A stretch of DNA of 64,000 bases from Shinella lacus. Its GTDB lineage: Bacteria > Pseudomonadota > Alphaproteobacteria > Rhizobiales > Rhizobiaceae. Where the stretch lies: NCBI RefSeq assembly GCF_010994755.1, contig NZ_WHSB02000002.1, positions 496,001-560,000 on the forward strand. The letters run 5' to 3'. The position numbers and the translations under genes are program-made. Position 1 is the first letter of the stretch, and every line of letters starts with the position of its first letter. Shown here in pieces: positions 51,754-62,864 of the stretch. A model generated the notes under the pieces. The model made no database searches, was not told the origin of the DNA, and saw only the letters and a list, made by a program, of their open reading frames with translations.

Positions 51754-54202
51754 GCGCCGTCTCGGCCTCGAAGGTGCCGCTGCGCCAATCATAGGTGCGG
51801 TGGCGGGACCAGGGCCGGTCGAGGGTTTCGACGGCGCGCGTGATCTCGGCTTCGGAAAGTGTTGAAGCGGTTTTTTCAGCGCCGGGTTGGATTTCCAGGG
51901 CGCCTGTGCGCCGCAGATGGCGAGCCGTCATCAGCCGGGCACCGGAGCGGCACGCTTCCAGCCGCAGGGCCTGGGACACGACGACGAGGTCGGCAGCATC
52001 GCAGGCGGTGCCGAGGAAGGCGAGGTCTTCCAGCGTGACGATCCGCCAGCCGCTCGGCGAGACCGCGGCGCAGAATGCCTTTGTTTCGCAGATGAAGCCC
52101 GTACCCTTTCCCGCCGCCTCCAGGGCGGATGCCATGGCGTCCTTCGCCTTCTGCCGGTCCGCCTTGCGGCGTGGCTTCCTCTGCTTTTCAGGCCCTTCAG
52201 CGGGTGCGGCGGCATCCTCTATCGTCACGCCTTCGCTCTTGCGCATCTCCGGCTTGACGAGCTCGCCGAGCCGCAGCGCGCGGCGCCATTGCGCATAGAT
52301 GAAGTCCGGCGGCCTTGCGCGGTTCGTCGCAACGGTGTCACCGCGCCGGATCGCCACGAGACGGCCGTCTTCCGAGACCAGCACTTCCGGCGCGCGGCGT
52401 TCGTCCGGCCAGCAGGCGATGACGATCCCGAGCATGACGAGCAGCGTTCCGGAATGGCGCAGCCGGGTGCGCAAAATGCAGGCTAGACCGCCGCCGAGGC
52501 CGACCAGCAGGAAGGCGGACTGCGGAATCTGACCGGTGACGATTTCGCCTTTCCAGCTTGCGACCCAGGTCGAAAGCGCGATCATCCACTCGATGCCCTT
52601 GCCCATGATCGCGAAGGGAATGGCGTCGAGGCCGAACGGCATCAGCAGCACGGCGATGAGGCCGAAGGGCATGACGATCGTGCTGATCACCGGCATCGCC
52701 AAAAGATTGCCGGCAAGGCCATAGGCGGGAATGCGGTGAAAATGGCCGATGGAATAGATCAGCGTGGAAAAACCGCCGATCAGCGAGGAAAGCATGAGCC
52801 CGCCGAAAAAGCGGCCGAGCGAGCCGCCGAACAATTGCAGCGGCCCTCCCCGGCTTTCCCGCCGCATCGGCCGCTCGCGCCAGGCCGCATAGCCCGCGAC
52901 GAGTCCGAGCGTCGCCGCATAGGACATCTGGAAGCCGGGATTGGTGACGGCCGACGGTGTCACCAGCAGGATGAGGATCGCCGAGAGCGCGACATTGCGC
53001 AGGCTGATGGCCGATCGTCCGAAGAGCACGGCCACAAGCATGACGCAGATCATGATCCACGACCGCACGGCCGAGAGCGCGCCGCCCGAGACGAGGATGT
53101 AGAGCGTCACCATGATGAGCGCGCCGACGGCGGCAATCTTCTTGGCCGGATAGCGCTCGGAAAAGCCCGGAATCAGCGCCATCAGCATGCGAGCACCGAC
53201 GAGAAAGGTGCCGGCGGCGAGCACCATGTTGAGCCCTGAAATGGCCAATACATGCGCAAGCCCCGCCTGCCGTAGCGCCTCGACCGTCTCCGCGCCGATC
53301 GCCCGCTGTTCCGCCGTCACCAGTGCCGCGGCGATCGCCCCGGCATCGCCGCCGATGCGGCCCCGAATATGCTCGGTCAGGTTGTTGCGCCAGCGCGCGA
53401 TCTCCTGCCTTACCCGACCTTCAAGCCCCGCCTCGCCGGTCGCAACACCTTTGGGCGCGCTGTAAAAATAGCCGACGGCGCCGGTGCCGGCGAAATAGGC
53501 ATCGAAAGCAAAATCGTTGAGGCCCGCCAAGGCCGGGCCGGACGGCGGCCCGAGGCGCGCGCGCCCCGTTATGCCCGTGCCGATCGCGATCGGCTCGTGC
53601 CGGCTGCGGGCGAGCAGCGTGACGATGCCGGGCGGCCGCTTCAGCACCGGATCGCGCGTCGCCTCCAGCGCGATACGGTAGCGGATCGCGCCGCGCTCGT
53701 CGCTTTCGCGGGACAGCACGCGGCCGCTGATCTGCGTGGTGACCGGTGTATCGAGGACGACGGTGTCGAGGCGGGCGCTTTCCAGGGCCGCAAGCAGCAT
53801 GCCCACGGGAACGAGAAAAGCGGCACCCGCGGCGAGTGCCACCCAGTCCTCCCGATACCGCAGCCGCCAGGCGGGCCAGAACGTAACGCAGGCGAGAAGC
53901 TGCAGGGCATAAATTGGCGGATCGGTAGCGGCGGCAAACCACAGCGCGGCGCCGATGCCGAGGAAGACCGGCACGAACAGGAAGAAGTGGCCGTGCGCCC
54001 GCTCCTCGGCGAAGGCGGCATCAATTCTCTGGCCGGCAAGGCTTTCCCGAACCCGGCCGACGGCGCGCGCATAGGCAACAAGTGCGGCGTTGCGACGAGG
54101 CACTGGCAAAGCCGGTATCGGCAGCGAATCGCCAGCCGGCGCGACGCCCCAGGCCTCTGCCTCGCGCGCCGCATGCTTCTCCGCGATGTCGATCCTGGCC
54201 AT
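51734..54202 (-). CDS. ComEC/Rec2 family competence-like membrane protein
   Basis: The 822-residue protein resembles ComEC, the inner-membrane channel for transforming DNA. It has an N-terminal DUF4131-type region with hydrophobic segments, then a central competence domain ([41 protein letters not shown]). The C-terminal part (about residues 640-820) shows [22 protein letters not shown] and a Lys/Arg-rich insertion ([18 protein letters not shown]). I see no HxHxDH, so the metallo-beta-lactamase domain of Bacillus ComEC is absent or degenerate. I place the start at ATG 54202; the frame is open to 54259. It is convergent with lexA. Confidence 0.9.
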   Translation of the reverse strand: MARIDIAEKHAAREAEAWGVAPAGDSLPIPALPVPRRNAALVAYARAVGRVRESLAGQRIDAAFAEERAHGHFFLFVPVFLGIGAALWFAAATDPPIYALQLLACVTFWPAWRLRYREDWVALAAGAAFLVPVGMLLAALESARLDTVVLDTPVTTQISGRVLSRESDERGAIRYRIALEATRDPVLKRPPGIVTLLARSRHEPIAIGTGITGRARLGPPSGPALAGLNDFAFDAYFAGTGAVGYFYSAPKGVATGEAGLEGRVRQEIARWRNNLTEHIRGRIGGDAGAIAAALVTAEQRAIGAETVEALRQAGLAHVLAISGLNMVLAAGTFLVGARMLMALIPGFSERYPAKKIAAVGALIMVTLYILVSGGALSAVRSWIMICVMLVAVLFGRSAISLRNVALSAILILLVTPSAVTNPGFQMSYAATLGLVAGYAAWRERPMRRESRGGPLQLFGGSLGRFFGGLMLSSLIGGFSTLIYSIGHFHRIPAYGLAGNLLAMPVISTIVMPFGLIAVLLMPFGLDAIPFAIMGKGIEWMIALSTWVASWKGEIVTGQIPQSAFLLVGLGGGLACILRTRLRHSGTLLVMLGIVIACWPDERRAPEVLVSEDGRLVAIRRGDTVATNRARPPDFIYAQWRRALRLGELVKPEMRKSEGVTIEDAAAPAEGPEKQRKPRRKADRQKAKDAMASALEAAGKGTGFICETKAFCAAVSPSGWRIVTLEDLAFLGTACDAADLVVVSQALRLEACRSGARLMTARHLRRTGALEIQPGAEKTASTLSEAEITRAVETLDRPWSRHRTYDWRSGTFEAETALNDSGE

Positions 54203-54510
54203 GCACTCGGCCCCGCAGGTTCCCCCGGCGATTATGCAACCCGTCGCAGAAATCTTCAATCAAAAGTAGGGCGAATTAATACTAAGCCAAACAGAAAGCA
54301 TGCGCCCTCCGCAACACGAAAACCACCCTCAGAAGTTGCTTGCAACTTGCCGGAAAGGGTAGATATTGCGTTGCCGGAAAGCCCGTTATCGCAATGCACA
54401 ATTTGCCTTTGGTATCGCTTGGCAGCGCATCGTAAATGGGCTAGCAAAACGAGCATGTTCATGGTTGCGGCACGAAACTGTGCCACCATTTGAAACAACG
54501 GAGGATCGTT
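54203..54510. promoter_or_regulatory. 308-bp divergent region before gltA with TTGCCGGAAAG repeats
   Basis: It lies between comEC (minus) and gltA (plus). TTGCCGGAAAG occurs twice in direct orientation, at 54347-54357 and 54371-54381, 24 bp apart. A 7-bp inverted repeat (AAGTTGC, 54333-54339, and GCAACTT, 54342-54348) with a 2-nt spacer overlaps the first copy. I see no coding frame with a ribosome site. The repeats may be binding sites for a gltA regulator. Confidence 0.5.
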
Positions 54511-55800
54511 ATGACAGGAACAATCGCGGATGTATCGTTCGGTGGCAAGTCGGTCGAGCTGCCGACGCGATCCGGCACGATCGGTCCCGATGTGATCGAC
54601 ATCGGCACGCTGTACAAGAATACCGGCGCCTTCACCTACGATCCCGGCTTCACCTCCACCGCCTCGTGCGAATCGAAGATCACCTATATCGACGGCGACG
54701 AAGGCGTGCTTCTGCACCGCGGCTACCCGATCGAGCAGCTTGCCGAACACGGCGACTTCCTCGAAGTGTGCTACCTTCTGTTGTACGGCGAACTGCCGAC
54801 CAAGACCCAGAAGGACGACTTCGACTACCGCGTCACGCACCACACCATGGTGCACGAGCAGATGAGCCGCTTCTTCACCGGCTTCCGCCGCGATGCACAT
54901 CCGATGGCTGTCATGTGCGGCTGTGTCGGCGCGCTGTCGGCCTTCTACCACGACTCGACCGATATCACCGATCCGCACCAGCGCATGGTCGCTTCGCTGC
55001 GCATGATCGCCAAGATGCCGACGATCGCCGCCATGGCCTATAAGTACCATATCGGCCAGCCCTTCGTTTACCCGAAGAACGACCTCGACTACGCCTCGAA
55101 TTTCCTGCGCATGTGTTTTGCCGTGCCCTGCGAGGACTATGTGGTGAACCCGGTTCTGGCGCGCGCCATGGACCGCATCTTCATCCTGCATGCCGACCAT
55201 GAGCAGAACGCCTCGACCTCGACCGTTCGCCTCGCCGGCTCTTCGGGCGCCAATCCGTTCGCCTGCATCGCGGCCGGCATCGCCTGCCTCTGGGGCCCGG
55301 CGCATGGCGGCGCCAACGAAGCGGCGCTCAACATGCTGGCGGAAATCGGCTCGGTCGAGCGCATTCCGGAATATGTCGCCAAGGCCAAGGACAAGAACGA
55401 TCCGTTCCGCCTGATGGGCTTCGGCCACCGCGTCTACAAGAACTACGACCCGCGCGCGCGCATCATGCAGAAGACGACGCACGAGGTTCTCGGCGAGCTC
55501 GGCATCAAGGACGATCCGATGCTGGAAGTCGCGATGGAACTTGAACGCATCGCGCTGACGGACGAGTATTTCATCGAGAAGAAGCTCTACCCGAACATCG
55601 ACTTCTACTCCGGCATCACGCTGAAGGCGCTGGGCTTCCCCACCACCATGTTCACCGTGCTCTTCGCGCTCGCCCGCACGGTCGGCTGGATCGCCCAGTG
55701 GAACGAAATGATCGAAGACCCGGAACAGCGCATCGGCCGCCCGCGCCAGCTCTATATCGGCGAACCGAAGCGCGATTACCTGCCGGTTTCCAAGCGCTGA
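54511..55800 (+). CDS. gltA: Citrate synthase
   Basis: GltA condenses oxaloacetate with acetyl-CoA at entry to the TCA cycle. The 429-residue type II citrate synthase has the catalytic His motifs in [14 protein letters not shown] and [15 protein letters not shown] (with Asp/Arg) and the substrate segment [20 protein letters not shown]. Start ATG 54511 has GGAGGATCGTT upstream; the frame begins at 54490 but the extension looks non-native. Its product acetyl-CoA consumption does not tie it to its neighbours; it sits alone between comEC and a bidirectional terminator shared with lpxB. Confidence 0.97.
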   Translation: MTGTIADVSFGGKSVELPTRSGTIGPDVIDIGTLYKNTGAFTYDPGFTSTASCESKITYIDGDEGVLLHRGYPIEQLAEHGDFLEVCYLLLYGELPTKTQKDDFDYRVTHHTMVHEQMSRFFTGFRRDAHPMAVMCGCVGALSAFYHDSTDITDPHQRMVASLRMIAKMPTIAAMAYKYHIGQPFVYPKNDLDYASNFLRMCFAVPCEDYVVNPVLARAMDRIFILHADHEQNASTSTVRLAGSSGANPFACIAAGIACLWGPAHGGANEAALNMLAEIGSVERIPEYVAKAKDKNDPFRLMGFGHRVYKNYDPRARIMQKTTHEVLGELGIKDDPMLEVAMELERIALTDEYFIEKKLYPNIDFYSGITLKALGFPTTMFTVLFALARTVGWIAQWNEMIEDPEQRIGRPRQLYIGEPKRDYLPVSKR

Positions 55801-55820
55801 TTTTTTGGCAGAACCACATG

Positions 55821-55852
55821 AAAAAGCCCGGTCAGTTTCGACCGGGCTTTTT
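55821..55852. terminator. Bidirectional terminator between gltA and lpxB
   Basis: AAAAAGCCCGGTC (55821-55833) and GACCGGGCTTTTT (55840-55852) pair perfectly over 13 bp with a 6-nt loop. The A-run and T-run let it work on both strands. It ends gltA 20 bp after its stop. It also overlaps the last codons and stop of lpxB (stop 55832-55834), so lpxB coding and terminator sequences share bases. Confidence 0.92.
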
Positions 55853-57004
55853 TGTTGCGAGGAGATCGAGGATGACGGCCGCGCCGGTCTCGCCGGGCGG
55901 GCGCTCGGTCTGCATGCGTTCGTAGACGAGGTCATATCCCTCCAGCATGGCGCGGCGCTCGATCGTGTCGGCGGAAAGCCGCTCGAACCAGCGCGTGAGC
56001 GCCCCGGGGCGCACCATGTCGTTCAGATATTCCGGCACGACAGCATAGTCGGCGATGATGTTGGGGATCGCCGCGGTCCACACCCGGATCCGGCCGAGAT
56101 AGAGGTTCGCCAGCCAGTCGAGCCGATAGGTGGAGATGACAGGGACGCGGGCGAGCGCCAGTTCCAGGATGACCGTGCCGGACGCCGCGATCGCGGCATC
56201 GGCCTCGGCAAAGGCCTGCCATTTTTCGGCGGTGGAGAGAGTGATCTGCGGCTTCACCGGCCAGTCGGCCGTCAGGTTGCGCACAAGCGCCTCCTGCCGC
56301 GGCAGGGTCGGCAGCAGGAAACGCGTGCCGGGCGTGCGGGCGGTCAGCTCCCGGGCAGCCTCGCCGAAGGCCGGCAGCAGGCGGCTGATCTCGGTGCTGC
56401 GCGAGCCGGGAAGCAGCAGGCAGATGGGTTCGCTGCGCGCCGGCCGGGCGAGCCTTGCGGCGCGCACGCGCTGGATGTCGGGATCGCCGATCAGCCGATG
56501 GCCGACATAGGTGGTCGCGGGGCCGCCGAGTCGCGCCATCACGGCGGGCTCGAAGGGCAGCAACGCGAGCACATGGTCGACATAGGCGCGCATGCGCGGC
56601 GCGCGCTCTTCCTTCCAGGCCCACACACTCGGGCAGACATAGTTGACGACCGGCAGGTCCGGCAGCGCCTTGCGCACGCGGCGCGCGACACGGTGGGTAA
56701 AATCCGGGCTGTCGATGATGACGAGCACGTCCGGGCGCGCAGCGATGATGGCTTCCGCAGTCTGGCGGATGCGGCGCAGCAGAGACGGCAGGCGCTTCAG
56801 CACCTGCGAAATGCCCATGATGGAGAGTTCGGAGAAATCGAACAGCGATTGGAGCCCCTGCCCCTGCAACGCCTCGCCGCCAACGCCGATGAGGTCGATT
56901 TCGCCGGCATGGGCCTTGCGCAGGGCCGCGATGAGGTCGCCGCCAAGCAGGTCGCCCGACACTTCGCCGGCGATGATGCCGATTTTCAAGGGTCTTTCCG
57001 TCAT
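55832..57004 (-). CDS. lpxB: Lipid-A-disaccharide synthase
   Basis: LpxB joins UDP-2,3-diacylglucosamine to lipid X to form the lipid A disaccharide. The 390-residue GT19 protein begins IGIIAGEVSGDLLGGDLIAAL, with the conserved GEVSGD, and carries VNYVCPSVWAWKEERAPRM and LLLPGSRSTEISRLLP. Its last codons (KKPGRN) lie inside the terminator hairpin shared with gltA. The ATG at 57004 overlaps the lpxI stop by 4 bp. Confidence 0.97.
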   Translation of the reverse strand: MTERPLKIGIIAGEVSGDLLGGDLIAALRKAHAGEIDLIGVGGEALQGQGLQSLFDFSELSIMGISQVLKRLPSLLRRIRQTAEAIIAARPDVLVIIDSPDFTHRVARRVRKALPDLPVVNYVCPSVWAWKEERAPRMRAYVDHVLALLPFEPAVMARLGGPATTYVGHRLIGDPDIQRVRAARLARPARSEPICLLLPGSRSTEISRLLPAFGEAARELTARTPGTRFLLPTLPRQEALVRNLTADWPVKPQITLSTAEKWQAFAEADAAIAASGTVILELALARVPVISTYRLDWLANLYLGRIRVWTAAIPNIIADYAVVPEYLNDMVRPGALTRWFERLSADTIERRAMLEGYDLVYERMQTERPPGETGAAVILDLLATKKPGRN

Positions 57005-57879
57005 CGCCGCAGCTCCGTTCGTTCCGGCACGATGCCCGTGACGAAGAGGCCATGCGCATCCGCCTCAGCTACAAGCGCCGCGCGCTCCAGCACCAGCGAG
57101 CGCCCGGCCTCTACCGCAATGCCGGCAAGCCCGGCGGCATGGGCGCGGCGCAAGGTTTCCACGCCGATCGACGGCAGGTCGGCGCGCAGGTCCTGTTCCG
57201 GCTTGCAGAGCTTTACCAGCACGCCTTTGCGGCGTGTAGAAATGCGGCCGGCCGCGCGCAGGCCCGCCACGCGCTCCAGCATCGCATCCGTGCCCTCCGC
57301 GCCCTCCAGCGCCACCACGCGGCCACCGAGCGCAACGGCGCCCTGCCCCACGTCGAGCCGGCCGAGCGCGAGTGCGGCGGCAGCGGCGGCGGCAATGTCG
57401 GCTCTGGCGGCCTCGTCCGGCGCGACGGCGCCGAGCGGGCCTTCGCTGCCGAGAAGGTCGGGCACTATGTCCTGCGCGCCGACGACACGCACGCCTTCGG
57501 CCTCGATCAGGCGGATGACCATCTTCAGCACGGTATCGTCGCCGCCCTTCAGCAGCGTGCGCACCACGGACGGCAGGGCCGTCAGCGCCTTCAGCGGCGC
57601 GCGGATATCGCGCCATTCGGGACGGCGGCGCACGGAACCGGACAGCACAGCGCGGCCTATGCCCTCAGCGCGGAAGGCCGCGCCGATGCCGGCATAGTTG
57701 CCGATCGAGATTACCTGATGGTCGAAGTCGGACCAGTCCTGCACGGACTCGTCGGTGAGGGCCAGAATGTAGGGATTTTCGCCGCGCGCTCGCGCTGCAT
57801 CGGCAACGTAGCGCGGCAGCAGGCCGCCGCCGGCGATGATGGCCAGCCGGTCGCGCGCGAGGGGCCGGCCGTCCGCCAT
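57001..57879 (-). CDS. lpxI: UDP-2,3-diacylglucosamine pyrophosphatase LpxI
   Basis: LpxI hydrolyses UDP-2,3-diacylglucosamine to lipid X; it replaces LpxH in alphaproteobacteria. The 292-residue DUF1009 protein has LAIIAGGGLLPRYVADAARARGENPY at the start, then SVRRRPEWRDIRAP and KGGDDTVLKMVIRLIEAEGVRVVGAQDI, and the C-terminal RKGVLVKLCKPEQDLRADLPSIG motif. It overlaps lpxB by 4 bp and lies 5 bp after lpxA. Confidence 0.97.
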   Translation of the reverse strand: MADGRPLARDRLAIIAGGGLLPRYVADAARARGENPYILALTDESVQDWSDFDHQVISIGNYAGIGAAFRAEGIGRAVLSGSVRRRPEWRDIRAPLKALTALPSVVRTLLKGGDDTVLKMVIRLIEAEGVRVVGAQDIVPDLLGSEGPLGAVAPDEAARADIAAAAAAALALGRLDVGQGAVALGGRVVALEGAEGTDAMLERVAGLRAAGRISTRRKGVLVKLCKPEQDLRADLPSIGVETLRRAHAAGLAGIAVEAGRSLVLERAALVAEADAHGLFVTGIVPERTELRR

Positions 57880-57884
57880 GCCGC

Positions 57885-58694
57885 TCAGCCCTTGCCGCGG
57901 TTCGGCGAGGAGAGCGCGCGGTCGCTGTCGGCAGCGATGAAATCGAGGATGTGCATGACCGGCACGCAGTCGGCATATTCATCGCGGATCGCGGCGGCGT
58001 TGACGCGGATGGAACCCTCGCCGTCGAAGATCTGCTTGAAGGCGCGGCGGACCTGGTGGATCGTCGCCTTCTCCATGCCGGCGCGGCTCATGCCGACGAC
58101 GTTGAGGCCACCGAGCACGCCGGGATTGCCGTTCAGCATGCCGTAGGGAATGACGTCGTAGGAGACCGCGGAAAGGCCGCCGATGAAGGCCTGGCGGCCG
58201 ATGCGGGTGAACTGGTGCACGGCCGAGCCGCCGCCGAGAATGACGCGATCCTCGACCGTCACATGGCCGGCGAGCATGACATTGTTCGACAGGATGATGT
58301 GGTTGCCGAGCTGGCAATCATGCGCGACGTGCGAATTGGCGAGGAACAGGTTGTTGTCGCCGACGACTGTCCTGCCGCCGCCCTCGGTGGTGCCGGCATT
58401 CATCGTCACGCCTTCGCGGATGACGCAGTTCGCACCCACGGTCAGCGTCGTCTCGGCGCCGTCATGGTGTATGCTCTGCGGATCGCCGCCGACGACGGCA
58501 TTGGCGAAGATGCGGGTGCCGCGGCCGATATCCGTGCGGCCGGTAACGACGACATGCGTCAGAAGCTCCACGTCATCGCCGAGAACGACCTTGGCCCCGA
58601 CATGGCAGAAGGGGCCGACGACGACGTTCTCACCGACGACCGCCCCGTCCTCGATGACGGAGAGCGGATGGATCTTCGCGCTGGCGGCAATCAT
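57885..58694 (-). CDS. lpxA: UDP-N-acetylglucosamine acyltransferase LpxA
   Basis: LpxA puts the first 3-hydroxyacyl chain on UDP-GlcNAc, starting lipid A synthesis. The 269-residue protein is a hexapeptide beta-helix ([28 protein letters not shown]) with the central [13 protein letters not shown] catalytic His region and a C-terminal helical domain ([15 protein letters not shown]). It starts 2 bp after the fabZ stop on the same strand. UDP-GlcNAc comes from the glmS-glmU genes. Confidence 0.97.
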   Translation of the reverse strand: MIAASAKIHPLSVIEDGAVVGENVVVGPFCHVGAKVVLGDDVELLTHVVVTGRTDIGRGTRIFANAVVGGDPQSIHHDGAETTLTVGANCVIREGVTMNAGTTEGGGRTVVGDNNLFLANSHVAHDCQLGNHIILSNNVMLAGHVTVEDRVILGGGSAVHQFTRIGRQAFIGGLSAVSYDVIPYGMLNGNPGVLGGLNVVGMSRAGMEKATIHQVRRAFKQIFDGEGSIRVNAAAIRDEYADCVPVMHILDFIAADSDRALSSPNRGKG

Positions 58695-58696
58695 TT

Positions 58697-59164
58697 TCAG
58701 GCGTCTTCCTTCTTCACGATCATCGCGCCGATATCAGCTTCGGCGACAAGTTGCCCATCAACTTTTGCATCGCAATGAAACTTCCAGATATTGCCGCGCT
58801 GCTTCTGCTTCACGACATGGAACTCGACGCGGTCGCCGGGCACGACGGGCTTGCGGAAGCGGGCATTGTCGATGGTCATGAAGTAGACGAGGTTGGAGCC
58901 GGAGCGCGATTTGCGCGCGCAGATGGCGCCTGCGGTCTGCGCCATGCCTTCGATGAGCAACACGCCGGGCATGATCGGATGATCGGGGAAGTGGCCCATG
59001 AAATGGGGCTCGTTCACCGTCACGTTCTTGATGCCGATCGCCCGTTCGTCGCCGTCGATCTCGATGATCTTGTCGACGAGGAGGAAGGGGTAGCGGTGAG
59101 GAAGTAGCGTCAGGATTTCACGCAGGTCAGCCACGCCAAGCGTTGCCTTGGTCTCTTCACTCAT
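58697..59164 (-). CDS. fabZ: 3-hydroxyacyl-ACP dehydratase FabZ
   Basis: FabZ dehydrates 3-hydroxyacyl-ACP in fatty acid synthesis, competing with LpxA and LpxD for substrate. The 155-residue hot-dog protein has [19 protein letters not shown] (catalytic His) and [26 protein letters not shown] (the active-site helix with Glu). Start ATG 59164 (or 59167) overlaps the end of lpxD by about 8-11 bp. The open frame upstream of this is not real. Confidence 0.96.
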   Translation of the reverse strand: MSEETKATLGVADLREILTLLPHRYPFLLVDKIIEIDGDERAIGIKNVTVNEPHFMGHFPDHPIMPGVLLIEGMAQTAGAICARKSRSGSNLVYFMTIDNARFRKPVVPGDRVEFHVVKQKQRGNIWKFHCDAKVDGQLVAEADIGAMIVKKEDA

Positions 59165-60221
59165 CATTGCCCCCCTTCTTCTGGACTCGAGTGCTGGAAC
59201 GCATGGCGATCTCCGCCATGTCACGTAGGAAGTCGCGCATCGGACGAGCCGGAACGCCACCGTATTTCTCGCCTGCCGGGATATCGGCAACGACGCCGCT
59301 CATCGCGGCGATCTGCGCGCCGTCACCGATGGTGATATGGCCGTTGATGCCGGCCGCCCCCCCGATCATCACGCCATCACCGATGCGTGCGCTGCCGGCA
59401 ATGCCGACGCCGCTGACGATGCCGCAATGGCGGCCGATGCGCACGTTGTGGCCGACCTGGACCTGGTTGTCGATCTTGGTCCCCTCGCCGATCACCGTGT
59501 CGTCCATCGTGCCACGGTCGATCGTGGTGTTCGCGCCAATCTCCACATTGTCCTGGATGATGACGCGGCCGATCTGCACGATCTTGATCATGCCCGGCTT
59601 CAGGCCCGGCGCATAGCCGAAACCATCCTGGCCGACGCGCACGCCGGGATGCAGGATGACATTGTTGCCGACGAGCGCGCATTGCACCGTGGTGCCGGCG
59701 GCAATCGAGCAATTGCGCCCGATGCGCACGCCAGCGCCGATGATCGCGCCAGGGCCGATATGCGTGCCCTCGCCGATCTCCGCGCCCTTGCCGATCACCG
59801 CCATCGGTTCGATGGACACGCCGGGCTCGATACGCGCTTCAGGATCGACATAGGCGCCGGGCGCAATGCCCACCGCAGACGTCATCGGCTCGGGCCGCAT
59901 GGCAGAGCCGTGCAGCAACTCGCCGGCGAGCGCAAAGGCGGTGTGCGGGCGCGTGGAAAGCAGGACGGCGACATGCGACGGGACGAGCGCTGCAAGCGAT
60001 CGATCGCAGAGGATGGCCGAGGCCGCACAGGTCGCAAGCTCGCCGCGGAATTTACGGGAGAGGATGTAACAGAGGTCGCCCTCTTTTGCCCTGTTGACGG
60101 GCGAAACGCTGCGCACGACACGGTCGGCATGTGCAGCATCGGCAAGTTCCGCCCCAAGCGTCGCCGCAAGATCACCCAGACGAATGCCGTCATGGGGCGG
60201 AAAAAACCAGTTATGCTCCAT
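59157..60221 (-). CDS. lpxD: UDP-3-O-(3-hydroxyacyl)glucosamine N-acyltransferase LpxD
   Basis: LpxD adds the second hydroxyacyl chain on the glucosamine nitrogen. The 354-residue protein has an N-terminal uridine-binding domain ([18 protein letters not shown]) and a beta-helix with [11 protein letters not shown] and [28 protein letters not shown] motifs holding the catalytic His. I prefer ATG 60221 (GGAG 8 nt upstream) over 60227. bamA ends 49 bp upstream on the same strand. Confidence 0.96.
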   Translation of the reverse strand: MEHNWFFPPHDGIRLGDLAATLGAELADAAHADRVVRSVSPVNRAKEGDLCYILSRKFRGELATCAASAILCDRSLAALVPSHVAVLLSTRPHTAFALAGELLHGSAMRPEPMTSAVGIAPGAYVDPEARIEPGVSIEPMAVIGKGAEIGEGTHIGPGAIIGAGVRIGRNCSIAAGTTVQCALVGNNVILHPGVRVGQDGFGYAPGLKPGMIKIVQIGRVIIQDNVEIGANTTIDRGTMDDTVIGEGTKIDNQVQVGHNVRIGRHCGIVSGVGIAGSARIGDGVMIGGAAGINGHITIGDGAQIAAMSGVVADIPAGEKYGGVPARPMRDFLRDMAEIAMRSSTRVQKKGGNDE

Positions 60222-60270
60222 CGGCATGACTCCAGAACGTCCGTTTTCTCGCAGTTCTGGACTGCCTATA

Positions 60271-62601
60271 TCAGAACTGCGTCGCGATGCCGAACTTGAA
60301 GCGCTGCACCTCGTCGAAGTTTTCCTTCTTGACCGGAACCGCGTAGTCGAGACGCAGCGGACCGAAGGGCGAAGCCCAAATCACGCTGGCGCCGACAGAG
60401 GCGCGGATGCTCATGCTTTCGCCACGCACCCGGTCGGCTGCGACCGTCTTGACGTCGTTGCCGTAAAGCGTGCCGGCATCGGCAAAGACGGCGCCGCGCA
60501 GGCCCGAATCCCGCGAGATGAACGGCAGCGGGAAGGATGCTTCAGCAGAGGCCGTAAAGTAGGTCTTGCCGCCGAGTGCGTCGTCCGTCGACGTCGCGCG
60601 CGGGCCGATGCCGCCCGATTCGAAGCCGCGGATGTCGCTGGCCGAAAGCGTGAACTGGTCGAACACCTTCGTGTCGCCGCGGCCCCACATGTGGCCACCG
60701 CTGACCGAGAGCGAGCCGATGACATCAGCATCTTCGAGCAGCATGTGGAAGTAACGTGCCTTGCCCGAAATCTTGTAGTAGTCCGAATCGCCACCGAGGC
60801 CGGCAAATTCCTGGGTGATCTGGGCAAACATACCTTCACGCGGCAGCGTGCGGTCGTCGATCGTGTCATAGGTCACGCTGTGCGAAACCGAGGAGCGAAC
60901 CCAAGGACCTTCGGTGACCACGTAACGGTAGGGCGACGACAGTTCGTCCAGATCGCCGGAATTGTAGTCGAGCTTCGTGTAGCTGTAGCGCAGCGACGTC
61001 GACAGGTCTTCCGTGATCGGGGCCGTCACGCGCAGCGTGAAGCCTTCCGTGTTGACGCTGTAGTAATCTTCGCTCTCGTCTTCGTTCTTGAAGACATCGA
61101 AGCCGGCAGCCAAGCGGTAGCCGAGGAAATAGGGTTCCGTGAACGACAGGCTGTAATCGCGCGAGTTCTCGCCGCCACCGGCAGCCACGCGGATATACTG
61201 GCCGCGACCGAGGAAGTTCTTTTCTTCCACCGACGCTTCAAGCTTGATGCCGCCGTTCTTGCCCGTTTCGTAACCGGCGCCGATACCGAACGAACCGGTC
61301 GACTGGTCCTGAACATCGACCACCAGGACGACGCGGTCAGACTGGCTGCCCGGCGCGGTCGTGATGTTCACGGTGGAGAAGTAACCGAGGGCCTCGAGGC
61401 GGCGCTTGGCGCGCGTGATGACTTCCTGGTTGAAGGCGTCGCCTTCGCCGATATCGAACTCGCGGCGGATCACGTAATCACGCGTGCGGGTGTTGCCGCG
61501 GATCTCGATGCGCTCGACATAGGCGCGCTCGCCCTGGTCGACGAGGTAATCGACGGCGATCGTGCCGTTGCCGAGGTCGCGGTTGCCGCGCGGCGTCACG
61601 CGGGCAAACGGATAACCGTTAGCCGCAACGCGCTTGGAGATTTCCGACATCGTGTCCTGCACGTCGCGAGCGCGGTAGGTGCTGCCCGGGCGCGATTCGA
61701 CGAGGCCCTGAAGCTCCGCGCCATCGATGCCTTCGACCGTCGATTCGACGTTCACCTGGCCGAAGTCGTAGCGCTGGCCTTCCTCGACCGTGAAGGTCAC
61801 AACATATTCGTTGGAGGATTCGTCAAGCACGGCTTCCGACGAAATCACGCGGAAGTCGGCATAGCCGTTGTTGAAGTAGAACTGGCGCAGCGACTCCTCG
61901 TCAGCGCGCAGCTTGTCTTCGCTATAAACGTCCTTGCGGGTAAGGAAGGACAGGAAGTTCGACTTCTTGGTGACGATAACGGCGCGCAGACGGCTGTTGC
62001 TGTAGGCTTCGTTACCGACGAAATTGATCTGAGAGATCTTCGTGCGGTCACCTTCATCGACGATATAGGCGAGGTTCACGCGGCCATTGCCGAGCGGATA
62101 GACCTGCGTCGTGACGGTGGCGTCACTGCGGCCGATCGCGGCATAGGCATCGCGGATCGCCTGCTTGTCGGCTTCGACGGCAGTCTCGCTATACGGACCG
62201 AGCGACTGCGAGCGCAGGACGCCCTGCAGCTTGTCGTCCTTGATCTTGCGGTTGCCGTTGATGACGACCTGATTGATGAGCTGGTTTTCATCGACCACGA
62301 CGACGAGCGTGCTGCCGGAAACCGAGATCTTCACATCGGAGAAGTAGCCGGTGGCAAACAGGCGGCGCACGGAGGCGTCGATATCGGCGTTGGAAAAGGC
62401 CTTGCCGGGCACAATGGTGACATTGGCCTTGACCGTATCAGCGCTGACGCGGTCAGCGCCATTCACCTGGATGCTGCGAATGACGGCGGCCTCGGCGGCC
62501 GTGGCGGAGACAAGCGTGGCAAAAGAGCCGCCCGTGACAACCATCGTGGCCGACAATGCAACGGCCGACACGGCGTTCAAAAATTTTGAACCAGCTTTCA
62601 T
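60271..62601 (-). CDS. bamA: Outer membrane protein assembly factor BamA
   Basis: BamA inserts beta-barrel proteins into the outer membrane. The 776-residue protein has a signal peptide ending AEAA (about residues 1-38), five POTRA domains ([33 protein letters not shown] and similar) and a C-terminal Omp85 barrel with VRGF-type [10 protein letters not shown] and final ...FKFGIATQF ending in aromatic Phe. Start ATG 62601 or GTG 62607. It heads the lpxD-fabZ-lpxA-lpxI-lpxB run, typical of rhizobia, and lies downstream of rseP. Confidence 0.97.
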   Translation of the reverse strand: MKAGSKFLNAVSAVALSATMVVTGGSFATLVSATAAEAAVIRSIQVNGADRVSADTVKANVTIVPGKAFSNADIDASVRRLFATGYFSDVKISVSGSTLVVVVDENQLINQVVINGNRKIKDDKLQGVLRSQSLGPYSETAVEADKQAIRDAYAAIGRSDATVTTQVYPLGNGRVNLAYIVDEGDRTKISQINFVGNEAYSNSRLRAVIVTKKSNFLSFLTRKDVYSEDKLRADEESLRQFYFNNGYADFRVISSEAVLDESSNEYVVTFTVEEGQRYDFGQVNVESTVEGIDGAELQGLVESRPGSTYRARDVQDTMSEISKRVAANGYPFARVTPRGNRDLGNGTIAVDYLVDQGERAYVERIEIRGNTRTRDYVIRREFDIGEGDAFNQEVITRAKRRLEALGYFSTVNITTAPGSQSDRVVLVVDVQDQSTGSFGIGAGYETGKNGGIKLEASVEEKNFLGRGQYIRVAAGGGENSRDYSLSFTEPYFLGYRLAAGFDVFKNEDESEDYYSVNTEGFTLRVTAPITEDLSTSLRYSYTKLDYNSGDLDELSSPYRYVVTEGPWVRSSVSHSVTYDTIDDRTLPREGMFAQITQEFAGLGGDSDYYKISGKARYFHMLLEDADVIGSLSVSGGHMWGRGDTKVFDQFTLSASDIRGFESGGIGPRATSTDDALGGKTYFTASAEASFPLPFISRDSGLRGAVFADAGTLYGNDVKTVAADRVRGESMSIRASVGASVIWASPFGPLRLDYAVPVKKENFDEVQRFKFGIATQF

Positions 62602-62822
62602 CTTCACTACTTACCTTCGTTTCAACGTCCCGGCAGGCGCGTACGCCCGATTCCGGTCACGTTTGCCGTTTTAACCGCTTTTGCCATCTAAGCAAGGTCA
62701 CGCGTTAATTTCTGTTTACTTCAATTCCAACCGTGGCCCGAAGGTCACTACATCCGTTTCATTACGGTAAACAGAGCGTTAGCACGACTGCGTCGGCGAG
62801 AGCGGCACCCCTTTTGATTCCC

Positions 62823-62839
62823 TGCCGGCAATGCCGGCA
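62823..62839. repeat. Tandem TGCCGGCA palindromes between rseP and bamA
   Basis: TGCCGGCA occurs at 62823-62830 and 62832-62839, one base apart; each copy is an 8-bp palindrome and together they can pair as a hairpin. They sit 26-42 bp after the rseP stop, a possible transcript-end or attenuating structure before bamA. No U-run follows. Confidence 0.4.
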
Positions 62840-62864
62840 TTCACTGCCGGTAGCCCGGCAAACC

